Shown here one piece after another: positions 27,901 to 37,757 of a DNA stretch of 64,000 bases (positions are counted from its first letter, which is position 1; every line of letters begins with the position of its first letter). The stretch lies in the NCBI GenBank assembly GCA_037957365.1, contig JARHVA010001175.1, positions 767,501 to 831,500 of the forward strand, given 5' to 3'. Both the position numbers and the translations under genes were made by a program. This stretch comes from Torreya grandis (taxonomy: Eukaryota > Streptophyta > Pinopsida > Cupressales > Taxaceae). The notes under the pieces were generated by a model. That model made no database searches. It saw only the letters and a list, made by a program, of their open reading frames with translations, and was not told where the DNA came from.

Positions 27901-30821
27901 GGTGAGCCAAGGGATGAAGTAGATGAGGAAGAACTATAACAAGCTAAGGTCTGATGCTTACAAGGACTAAAAGGAAAAGCACCCCTTTGGGGTGACCAAT
28001 CAGGTAGGAATGTTCCTATTTCTCCCCTTTTCCACTCTCCTATTATTTCATTACTCATTATCTCTTATTTTCCTTCACCAATTATCTCTTCTTTTCCTAC
28101 TATGTCATTGCCTCTGTTTGGGCCTATTTTCATAATTGTTGCTAAAACTATTCATTTAGTCTCCACTTCTATTTACACTACCACTAATCATCTAATAACC
28201 TAATTGAAAACATATTTCACTCAATTGAGTTCACTAATGGCCTCCTTATGAGTAGTATAGACCATAGTAGTGGTGGCCACCAAAAGAGCTCTAAATAAGA
28301 TATCAGTCTACATTGTCCATCTAATACCACATCTAATAAATATATATTAATCTAAAATAATATATCCTGCAATGCCTAAATAATCCCCTGAGACTGAGCC
28401 TATAAAAGACACACAAATAGAATCACAATAATTAGACCCATCAAAGTTGACCCTTACAATCTAGGACAATAAATTAGGAGCATTAGCTTCTAAGAGGCTA
28501 GACTTGAAGATCATTGACCTTTCCATTGTTATCTCACTCTTTTATAAGTCAACTAGTTCTATACAAAGGGTGAGGAAGAGGAAGATAGAGGATAACTTGG
28601 GTAGAGTTTAATTCTAAAAGAAAGAGAAAATATCTACTCTCTTTCAAAGAGGTAAGATAGGGAGAAGGGTTAGTCCCAATTCATTGAGGACTTTAAGTCC
28701 TATATAGATACCTAATCTAGAGAATTGATAGCCATTCATGAGGACACAAAGAAGGAAATAAAAGAGTTGGAATGGGAATTAGAGACCCTTAAGTAATAAT
28801 AATAAGTAATTCATGTTCCCTCTGAGATAAAATAAGATGTTTAAAACACAACATTGAGTCTATCTAAGATACTAAATATTATTAATTCTATGAGGGCATA
28901 ATTGGCTCCCCAGGAAACTATAATAAATAAATTATTTAAGTTTTACCAAGAAGATGAGAATAGACTAAATTTTTTGGTTTGTATATTACCAATAAGGTAT
29001 TTACCCATTTGAATTTGATGTCCCCTCTAGAGGTAGAAAATGCATTGAATCTAGTGATCATTAGAACCGAAGAAGCCTAAGAATGGGTAATTATTGTTGA
29101 TTCTTTAGTTAGAAAGACCACTGAGTAAGATAAACATGCAATGTAAATTTTGAATGAACTAGAGTTAAAAAATACATGGGATAGCTTTGGGAAGTTGGCA
29201 GTTAGTTTTATTTTTGATCAAATGTTACATCAAGCTATAGATAATTTCAAGTAAAGTTTAAAAGGATCAACTTTAGAATATATTGAGGTAACATTGAGTT
29301 TGGTGAAGAAGGCCACTAAAATAGAAGTATTTTAGGTAGGCTCTAAACTACTAAAGATGACCATACAAGATTCATGGCACAAGTGGATAGGGTAAATAAA
29401 CCATATCTTCTAGACATGATCATAGTATGAGCACAACATATTATTGGATACAAACACTATCAGGAGCTAAAGGCCAAGAAGAAGTCTACTTTGGCACCAT
29501 TTACTAGTTCAACAACCTAGACTCCACCTAATGTGCTAGTTTCAACACTGCCTACCACTTTAGTTCCTTTTAGTTCAGGAAGTTCATCTCTAAATATAAC
29601 TTCTAATTAGCTCTAGATGCAACCTCTAGTACAACTTTGGCTACAACTTTAGTTCTAACCATAATAACGAATAGTGTCATGAAATCGATGATCAAGCCTT
29701 ATCTAAAGGCTAATTTTGTATACAAATTTTTTATGTATTTATTCCAACTAACTAGAATTAGTTCACATTCATGTTATACTTAATTAAATTATTTTTTCCA
29801 ATATGCACAAATCACATGACTATTCTAATCTATGAGTTATAACATAGAGTTTTACATTGAACTAGTACTTAGGTTCTATTCATTTTGATACAAACTAAGG
29901 TTTTATTACACTTAGAGGATGAGGTGACCCCTTCCCCAAGTCTCTAAATACTTTTAAAACCCTCTTTTAAAGGGTTGGAGTTTTGACTAAAATAAAAGAA
30001 GAAATCAATGCATTGATTATCATTCAACTATGTTTGTTATCTCTTCTTCCTTTTCTATGTTATTGAAATTTTAGCTTCTTTTTATGTATCAACTTAGTAA
30101 TTTTGAAGTGTGTTAATATTATGGATAAATCTAGTTATTTTAATTGATGAATGTTGATATTATATGTACAACAACTATTGGAGATTGGTAAATTTCATTA
30201 GTTTAAGTAATTATTATAGATTGAGTTGATAATATGAGGTGTGTAGGAGTATTTCCTTTTGTTATAGTATTATAGGTGTATTCTCTATCTACTCTATATA
30301 ACTTCCTAGTTTCAGACATAACCTCTGAGATAAAGGTGTGTACCAACTCTAAGTAGAGAAACCTTCAATTGAGATCACTAAGATTCCTATACTTATTTCC
30401 CCAAACTACTAACTATGCTTTTTCATAAGTGTGAAATAGCTATGAGTAGCAAACATTGGTCTTGGAGACACTTATACACCAAAGAAATAGCCTTAAAAGT
30501 GACCTTTCAAGAACATAGAGCCTTCTTTTCTTCCTTACCTTTCCCTCTTTTTTGAGTTTTTTTGATATCTACCCACCATAGAGTAAATCTATACCCATCA
30601 AACTCAATTAATGTTTGCTTTCTTTTAGATTTCATACATCTATCCATCAACCTAGTTAAACAACCTACAAGATCAACATGTTATTTCACCAATTGGTTTT
30701 TTTAACCTCATACCTACAACTTGTACCCTAGAGAGGAACTCCATTTCCATTTAGATCCAAAAATGTTAAAGGAAATATCATTCATTCTTATGTGGTGTGC
30801 ATAAAACCCACATCAATAGAA
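24922..30821 (+). repeat. Left long repeat (5' LTR) of element 2, about 5.9 kb
   Basis: It matches 37758-42464 in the same orientation. Anchor pairs are ACACACCCCAC (24930 and 37766), GGCATGCCCACTAG (25651 and 38525), GTGAGGAAGAGGAAGATAG (28569 and 40257) and TCTACCCACCA (30568 and 42212). The right copy lacks the part equivalent to about 26885-28036. The two copies look roughly 80% identical by eye. Confidence 0.82.
25935..29735 (+). pseudogene. Long decayed reading frame of unknown function inside the left repeat of element 2
   Basis: About 1250 codons, function unknown. In the other repeat it begins ATG-GCA-TCT-TCT at 38798; here the start is ATT. The first 600 codons stay in essentially one frame (25935 to about 27850). 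Visible pieces include IFATIVFDG (about 26019), DLFHFK (about 26133), a stop-free run at 26817-27032, and an acidic serine stretch FLDSSDEEDL near 27692. After one or more frameshifts come a basic stretch VRKRKIEDN (about 28569), a Glu/Lys-rich helical segment (IHEDTKKEIKELEWELETLK, about 28735-28795), and a long helical segment to about 29400. The end is Thr/Ser/Pro-rich. Stops are mostly at Gln or Arg positions. I recognise no domain; it is not gag, protease, RNase H, RT or integrase. It could be a captured host gene or a lineage-specific retroelement protein. Confidence 0.6.
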
Positions 30822-31189
30822 AGAAAAGTTATTACTATAAGTATGACACACATGTGTTTTCTCAATAGTAGAGGTTAGTCACTATGTAGAGTTACACTAG
30901 AGACACCTAGGAGAGTAACAAGGTCTAGATCCCAAGCTAGCCTTTTAATTTTACCTTTGTTAAATCATAGGAGGCTTAGACCAATAATGATCACCCCTAA
31001 GGTAAACTGATCTAGAACACCTTCTGTAATGAGAAACACCTTGCTCATCAACCGTATAATGGATCAACCTTGGTTAGTCATATTTTCTATTATTATTCTT
31101 TGAGATCAACATAATTTACCAAGAAACCTAGAAAAATATTTGACTACATGTTCCCCCTAAAGTGGGAGAGTGGTGTAAGATCACATTAA
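30822..31189 (+). other. Leader of element 2, no primer site recognised
   Basis: Non-coding stretch between the left repeat and gag. I find no TGGTATCAG-like primer site next to the inferred repeat end, which leaves the boundary uncertain. Confidence 0.4.
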
Positions 31190-31660
31190 ATATTTCAAGG
31201 TTACTCTAACATTAATGAATGTTATAGATGGGTATGTCACATGCAAACTTTTTCCATTCACTCTACAAATTTTTACTTATGATTGGTATTTGAATTTACA
31301 AGAAAAATACATCACCTCATGGAATGCATGTCAAAATACTTGTCTTTCATAGTTTGATAAAGTTGCTAATCCAAGTTTAGTGTATCAACATTTCATTAGC
31401 ATGAAAAGGGAGCCCAATGAATCAATTATAGCTTTTAATTCAAGGTTACATAAGATGTACACTTAGTTGAACATGGCATACAAACCATAGACAAATCTAG
31501 CACTTGAGATGTATAAGAATTATTTGGATCCCCTTATTGAATTTTTTCTAAGGAGATATACCACTACCAATACTTTAGCCTTGCCATATGAATAAGCTAT
31601 TAACATTGATAATCATCTCAATCTATAGCTCAATTCCTAGAATATAGGTGGAAACATTCA
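31190..31660 (+). pseudogene. gag: gag of element 2 (capsid region), decayed
   Basis: The plus strand reads YDWYLNLQEKYITSWNA at about 31277-31327, then FDKVANPSLVYQHFISMKR and EPNESIIAFNSRLHKMYT (about 31351-31460). These follow the conserved capsid helices of Ty3/gypsy gag, including the W-x-x-L segment and the A-F-N-x-R-x-x-K-x-Y segment. Stops occur at about 31464 and 31488 and again after ALPYE, all where Gln, Arg or Glu would fit. The sequence differs clearly from element 1 gag. No zinc knuckle is visible downstream. Confidence 0.75.
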
Positions 31661-32689
31661 ATAAGATTTCCATATTTGAATCTAATTATTCATGATAATC
31701 AAAATGTCCATAAATTCAACCAAAATTAGTTGTAAAATCTACCTCCCATGATACAACAATCAAAAAATAAGAATTATGGCTTCCTAAATAATCAAGCACA
31801 AAGGAATGTTCATCGAGTAGAACCAATAAAATCAACATTTGACACACTCTAACATAGAAGTCACCTAGGGTGATGACTTTATCAAATTTGAATTGGAACA
31901 TATTAAAATAATAGTCCAAAAGTTGAGAAATGACTTCTTGAATATGCAAAAAAGGATGGGTAATATCGCAAATTAAAACTATAACCAAAATTCTAACTTT
32001 TCAAGATATAATAAGCCTTTCAACAAACCCACGAACAATGTAGAACAACAACAGTCAACTAAACTACCATAAATCAATATCATGGAGACATATTTGTTTA
32101 ATTTTGTATAGAGTTCATAACCCATCACACGATGGGGAATTGGATTATGTAGAGTTTTGTGCATCTTTTAAAAAAATTCAAAGGGAAATGGTCAAATAGA
32201 ATCAAATGATGAATCACTCAGATCTCCCTCATGAATCTAGACCTTTAATTTTAGCTATGGTCTTTGAAACATATGAGCTTTCCATTCCCCAATGAAATTA
32301 AAATGTTTCAAAAGATAATTATGATGAAGTGTAAGTGTTTTAGTAGTTTCATAGTAACAATTACAATCTAATAATTATGTAGCCTCTCACCACTTATACT
32401 CCTTCCAATAATACAAATAGTTATTCCCCCAAATCCTAATGCTAATAATAATCCTCCTCCCCCGAAATGGAACGATCAGCCTCAACAAAAAGAAGAATAG
32501 AGAAAGGGAGGATATAATATTATGGAGGATATGAAAAAGATCAAAGCTAATATCACTCTTTATGAATTGATATAAATCATAGAGTAGAATGAGTTCTAAT
32601 GAAAGTCTATCATAGGGAAGTCTACTATAGAAAATGTCAAACAGGACATCACAAATTCCATATACAAAAGCAAGAATGAGGTCCCTCCT
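31661..32689 (+). other. gag C-terminal / linker region of element 2
   Basis: Frequent stops, Asn/Gln/Pro-rich reading in the plus strand (for example around 32390-32480), consistent with a gag tail and linker to protease. Open stretches on the minus strand at 31716-32164 are antisense to it and carry no motif. Confidence 0.45.
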
Positions 32690-32990
32690 TTCTTTCTAAC
32701 CATTCAAGCATTTAGCAAGAATATACATAACTATTTGGTGGATTCTAGATCCTTGGCTACTATGATGCCAACCTCCATTTTACAAAATCTTGATTTGACC
32801 CAAGTCCATCCAAGAGGACTATTTCACGAATGGATAAAATAGTAGTGCCTATGATAGGATAACTTAATGATGTATGTATCCAATTTATATTACCATTGAT
32901 TAGAGATTAGTCTAAGATACTTAATGGATATCTTTCCATAGACTTCTCTCACATTTGGTTGTCATGGAGAGGCATTGTAAAATATATTAT
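32690..32990 (+). pseudogene. pro: Aspartic protease of element 2, decayed
   Basis: YLVDSRSLATMMPTSI at about 32732-32780 corresponds to the active-site loop. The catalytic Asp (32741-32743) and Ser are present but the following Gly is Arg, which should abolish activity. The rest of the domain is broken by stops and frameshifts, with DLTQVHPRGLFHEWIK-like codons just after the loop. Its position directly upstream of the archaeal-type RNase H mirrors element 1. Confidence 0.65.
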
Positions 32991-33129
32991 GATTGATCAA
33001 GAGCCAAAGATGAATTAACCTATTATATAATACAAACACCATTAATGAATAAGTGTGTTATGAATCTTTAAGCCTTAAAATTTATATATTTATAAAAAAT
33101 CATGAAATGTAAGAAGAAGTACAAGGCCC

Positions 33130-33545
33130 TTCCCAATTATGGACCCTCCATTTTGATGGATTAAGATCCAAGCAAGGATTAGGTGTTGGTATCGAGTCAT
33201 TAGACCCACAAAGAAATAAATACCTAGAAATATATAGGATCTAATTCATGTGTATCTATAATAGAGTAGAACATGAAGCCCTCATTTTGGGATTGTAATT
33301 TTCCCTCAAGAATAATGTTAAGGAACTGTTGGTGTATGGAGACTCAAAACTAGTGATCAACTAGGTCAAAAATAAGTATCAATGTAAATTATCATACTTA
33401 AATAAATACAAACATAGATCTTGAGATTTAAGAGTCTTTTAACACCTTCAATATAGTGGCCATTCCAAGAGAACAAAACCAAGTTGTTAATGCATTGGCC
33501 ACTTTAGTAGAAAATTTGGCACCCCTAAAGAAGTCAAAATTATAG
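33130..33545 (+). pseudogene. Archaeal-type RNase H of element 2, upstream of RT
   Basis: Landmarks in order: FDG at 33152-33160 (first catalytic Asp) followed by LRSKQGLGVGIES; VEHEALILGL near 33266-33295 (catalytic Glu within EHEA); YGDSKLVIN near 33335-33360 (second Asp). A frameshifted C-terminal part follows with the AIPREQNQ-like block near 33460-33485. The order FDG, E-x-E-A, GDS is that of the archaeal-type RNase H of Tat elements. As in element 1 it precedes the reverse transcriptase, so this order is shared by two different families in the window. Confidence 0.78.
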
Positions 33546-34074
33546 AAGTTCTCCATTAAGTTGGTACCTTATCCATCAAAGCCAAACAATATTAAAAAAA
33601 TTCAAGTGTTTGACGATGATTAGTAGATTGTCTAGTTTTTATATAATTTAGGACAGTTTGAGTCATGATTAGGAAAGAATCCATCTATGCCATGATGAAT
33701 TAGATGAATAAGATGCCATCTAACTGAAGGAAAATCATCTCCCATTAGGGGTGGTTGCCTTATAAAAAGCCTTTTATACTGATCCTCAAGTGTAGTAACA
33801 AAGGCAACTCAAAGGTTAATGTGTCTGAGTTTAGCTCATAGAATTTAGGTGATGAAATAAACTTACACTTCATTAATATTGGATTAAGCTACACTCCAAA
33901 AGATATACAAAGGTTCAAAGACTTGATCATTAGATATAATGATGTAATTAAATGGACATATGATGACTTGAGGGTAGTCAATCCTATAGTCATCACCCAT
34001 ATGATTCCATTAAAACCAAATCATAACCCATTTAGATAGAGGCAAATACTGGTTAATCCTATCTTAAAACCATT
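33546..34074 (+). other. Linker between aRNH and RT of element 2
   Basis: No domain recognised. Equivalent in position and length to the linker of element 1, with several stops. Confidence 0.45.
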
Positions 34075-35025
34075 GATCCAGATGGAAGTAGAGATGTTGA
34101 TAAGTGCCTAAATAATCTTTCCGATTAGGCATTAAACTTGGGTGGCTAATCTAGTTCCAGTCATGAAAAATAGTAGTAAAATCAGGGTATGTGTCAAATT
34201 TAGGAACCTTAATAAAGATTTTGAGAAAGATAACTATCCCCTTCCCTCATTAGATGAGGTGATACAAAATATGAGTGGTTTTATAATGATGTATTTATTA
34301 AATGTATTTCTAATATATAATCAAGTATTGGTGAAATCAGAAGATAGAATGAAAACTACATTTACAACAAAATGGAGAAATTATGCATAGAAGTGGATGT
34401 CATTTGGCCTAATTAATGTATGAGATACTTTTCAAAGATCCATGGATCATGAATTCTAAAGGACAATATTTAAATTCATAATAATATACATGGACGACCT
34501 TACTATTTTCTCAAAAAGTATAGCTGATCACATAGACCATCTATAGTCCATCTTCAAAAGATGCAAGAAGGTTGGTATCTCACTGAACACCAAAAAGAGC
34601 ATATTCAATGTTACAATGGAGATATTTTAGATTGAACTATGTTTAAGTTTTTGAATGACATTTTGGTTGACACTCTATGAACCATCATTAGGGTGAGAGA
34701 ATGAAAAATTAGTAAAAAACTTAAACATAGTTTAATCCAAAAGCTCTCTATTATAATTCATGGACTATGGAAATACTATCGCTTTAATATTCAATGTTAC
34801 TGAAGGCAAGTTATATGGCCACATTATCACCAAATATGGAATTACCATTGAATTAAATAGAATTCAAGTAATTTCAAAGATAATGTCCCCAAACAATAAA
34901 AAGTAGCTCAAATCCTTCTTTGGGAAGATTAATTTTGTGAGAAAATTCATATCAAGATTTGCAAAGATTATTAGACCTTTTAATGCAATGCTTAAGTAGG
35001 ACACCAAATTGGAATGGACACATGA
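34075..35025 (+). pseudogene. Reverse transcriptase of element 2, decayed
   Basis: TWVANLVPVMKNSSKIRVCV starts at 34138 and is followed by FRNLNKDFEKDNYPLPSLDE, the usual fingers-palm lead-in of Ty3/gypsy reverse transcriptases; this run is open at 34142-34390. The catalytic YMDD box is at 34487-34498 and is intact. SIADHIDHL and the thumb region follow to about 34620. A block at about 34621-34760 contains an inverted copy of a short motif (see the hairpin entry). The RT/RNase H connection continues to about 35025. Stops are at expected Gln, Trp and Lys positions. Confidence 0.87.
34625..34738. repeat. Inverted repeat inside the RT region of element 2
   Basis: TAGATTGAACTATGTTTAAG (34629-34648) is answered by CTTAAACATAGTTTAATCCA (34719-34738), an inverted repeat with arms of about 20 bp, nearly perfect, around a loop of about 70 bp. 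The right arm and loop interrupt the normal polymerase reading, so this looks like a later inverted duplication or a small insertion rather than a feature of the gene. Confidence 0.7.
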
Positions 35026-35029
35026 ATCA

Positions 35030-35490
35030 AATAAGTCTTTCAAAGACATTAAAAATTATATATCATAGGCTCTAGTATTGGTAAGCTCAAATTTTACTAA
35101 AGACTTCTTCTTGTACTTGTTTGCTTCAGAGCATACCATTGTTGTTGTATTAATGAAAAAAAGGAAAAAGAAAACATCCTATCACTTTTATGAGCACTAA
35201 ATTAAGGGATGTAGAGCTCAAATAATCCCTAATTGATAAATATGTCTTTGTCCTTGTCAAAGTGGTGAATAAGTATTAAAATTATATTCTCAAGAACAAA
35301 ATCATTACTATTGTACCATATCCTGATGTCAAGCTTATGTTAAGATAAAATGAGTTGGGAGAGCATAGGGGAAAATGGATGGACAAATTAAAAGAGTTTG
35401 ACATTGAAATTAAACTTTTCAAGATAATTAAATGACAAGGAATTGTTTAGTTAATGAATGAACCAAACCCACACATCACCATCAAAGAAG
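35030..35490 (+). pseudogene. RT-linked RNase H of element 2, decayed
   Basis: Starts with SNFTKDFFLYLFASEHTI (about 35089), where the usual Asp-Ala-Ser has become Phe-Ala-Ser, and continues with the segment around YFCPCQSGE-like codons in shifted frames to the tail near 35480. Stops and indels are frequent. Position between reverse transcriptase and integrase supports the call. Confidence 0.65.
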
Positions 35491-36720
35491 TCTACCAAAC
35501 ATAGGTTTCTTGAGAGGAATGGCATTCAGGTATTATTTAGTTTTTACTTAATGGAACATGCCCCCAAGAACTCAAGAGAGAGAAAAAGAGAGCCTTGAGG
35601 CTCAAATTTTCTCATTATATGATCAAGAATGGAATTATATATAAGAATAGCTATAAAGGAATATATTTAATGTGTATCACATGAAGAATCCCAAGAGATT
35701 CTATAAATTTTCCATCAAAATATTAGTAGTAGCCATCCATATAGCAATACCATAGCTCATAGAATACTCAAAATGGGTTATTATTGGCCAAAATTCTTTA
35801 AGTATACTCAATCCCATGTAAGGAAATGCAACAAATGTTAAGTCTTGGAAAAAATCAAAGTGCATGAAGAAATTCCACTAGAACCCATGATCTAAGTTAG
35901 GTCATTCACTTAATGGGGTTTATATTTCATTAGTGTTATTAAATAAAACTCTTTAGTTGGGCATAAATTTGTGCTCATCATTACAAATTATTCCACCAAA
36001 TGGACTAAGGTAGAAGCCACCAAGAATTAAAGAGAATAATATGTGATCAATTTATTTGAAGATCATCACAATTAAGTTTGGTACTTTGTTTATAGAATGG
36101 GCCCATGATAATTAGATCATAATTAGATCATCCTCCAATCACTACCAGTAAGGGAATGGACTTGGTAAATAAACCAACAAGAATCTCATGAATGATATCA
36201 ATAAATTTGTTATGGATAAGCCTAGAGAGTGGCATCTCTTACTAAAACATGTACTCTAGGCAAATTGAACTCGATACAAGTAGGCCCTTAAAGCCTCACC
36301 ACATCTTCTAATTTATGGGAAATAACCACTATTCCCAATTATTCTAAACTTTCCAATATATCCTTTCATGAAGGAATACATGTAACCCAATGAGAGCATA
36401 GAATCTAGATTGTTGGATATCATAGAAATGGTACATTCCATAACTGAAGCTTTACAAAAATTCAACAGACACTAAGATATTATCAAAAGATGGTTTGATA
36501 AGAGAGAAAATTATAAAGTGTTCAAGGATTTTGAATTGGTGATTCTATGGGACAAATCCCATAAAAATAATGTATAACATGATAGGACCTTATTATATCT
36601 CTTAAATCTTGGGTTATAATATTTCCATTTGAATTACCTCCAAGGTAATGAATTGACATAGCTAATCAATGGATAATTTTTTAGAAATTACCTCATGGTT
36701 TTTCCATCTATATATATCTC
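35491..36720 (+). pseudogene. Integrase of element 2, decayed
   Basis: The zinc-binding domain is visible as MGYYWPKFFKYTQSH (about 35773) followed by VRKCNKCQVLEK-like codons at 35817-35855, so the Cys pair C-x-x-C is kept. The core begins at about 35886 (SFTQWGLYFISVI) and contains ITNYSTKWTKVEA (about 35975-36020), where Asn replaces the usual Asp before Tyr. The catalytic Asp-Asn segment near 36060-36130 is badly eroded and contains a short duplication of AATTAGATCAT. The C-terminal part at about 36480-36720 reads as the usual plus-charged tail (FELVILWDKSHKN). Multiple frameshifts. Confidence 0.75.
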
Positions 36721-37757
36721 TAAGTAATAGAAGATGTTTTAGTAGATGTAGGGGTAGGTTTTATTTGATTTATTAGTTAGTTTCCTAATTTTAGTCATTT
36801 GTTTTCATTATAATATTTCACACTTTCTAGATTAGTCTATTTTGATTTATACATTTTGTTTTTCTTAGTCTAGTTGTTTCTTTTATGTAGTTTCCCACTT
36901 TCTAAGCTATTTTTCCTTTTTATTTTGTGGAAATCCAATTTATCACTCCTCATATAATCAAGCAATGGACATGTGTTTTAAATCCAATTTGACTCAATGG
37001 GTGTTACACCTTGTACATAAAATTTCCTAATCTAGATAAGTAATAAGAGAGTTAATCATGATGATGTTATGAAGAAAATGATTTCACCAAGTATATAAAA
37101 TCTACTCCCACATGTTCATGAAAATTTTTAAATATTCTCTTATCTCATTGTATTAAATGCACATTAAATGTTAATACTTATTTGAGGTAATAACCATTGA
37201 TGTGATTACAATAGGTAGGAACATTTTGATGAACCTAATTATACCAATAATAGATGAAAATTTTCACCTTATTCTCTCTTCCATTCAATTAAAAAAGAAA
37301 AAAAGAAAATGGACATACTCAAAAAATTTAAAAAAATAAATAGGGATTAAAATTCTACATGATGAAATAAGATAAATGTAACATGCATCATCGAATTATA
37401 TGATGGAAGGGAGGAAAGGCGATCAAAGGTATTTATATTAAGGCTATAGATGCCTGACTAGTAGTAGAGAAATACCTAAAATCCCCAAATTTATGCTAAC
37501 TTTATTCCTAATATGAATGAAACCTATATCTAATCCCATGTCTTTGATAAAATCCTTTGAAAAGAAGTAAAAGATATCACTTTGATACACATTGGTCCAA
37601 TGTATGGGTAAATTAAGTATGTTGTATGAAGTTATCCATAATCTCTTTCTATAATAATTTATTTTATAGCATGGTTCATGATTGATATCGAGATTCTAAA
37701 ACCATAGATTTTATGTTCTTAAAAATTCAAGAGTATTTAACCTTGTGAGTCTCCATT
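36721..37757 (+). other. 3' non-coding part of element 2
   Basis: T-rich and then A-rich non-coding sequence between integrase and the right repeat. No polypurine tract abuts the inferred repeat start; a purine-rich run AAAAAAGAAAAAAAGAAAATGG at about 37290-37311 lies 450 bp upstream. Confidence 0.45.

Noticed and set aside
27075..28058. Three overlapping minus-strand open stretches
   Set aside because: They are antisense to the decayed plus-strand frame in the left repeat of element 2 and show no motif.
31716..32164. Minus-strand open stretches of 90 and 61 codons
   Set aside because: Antisense to the gag-protease linker of element 2, hydrophobic low-complexity translation, no domain.
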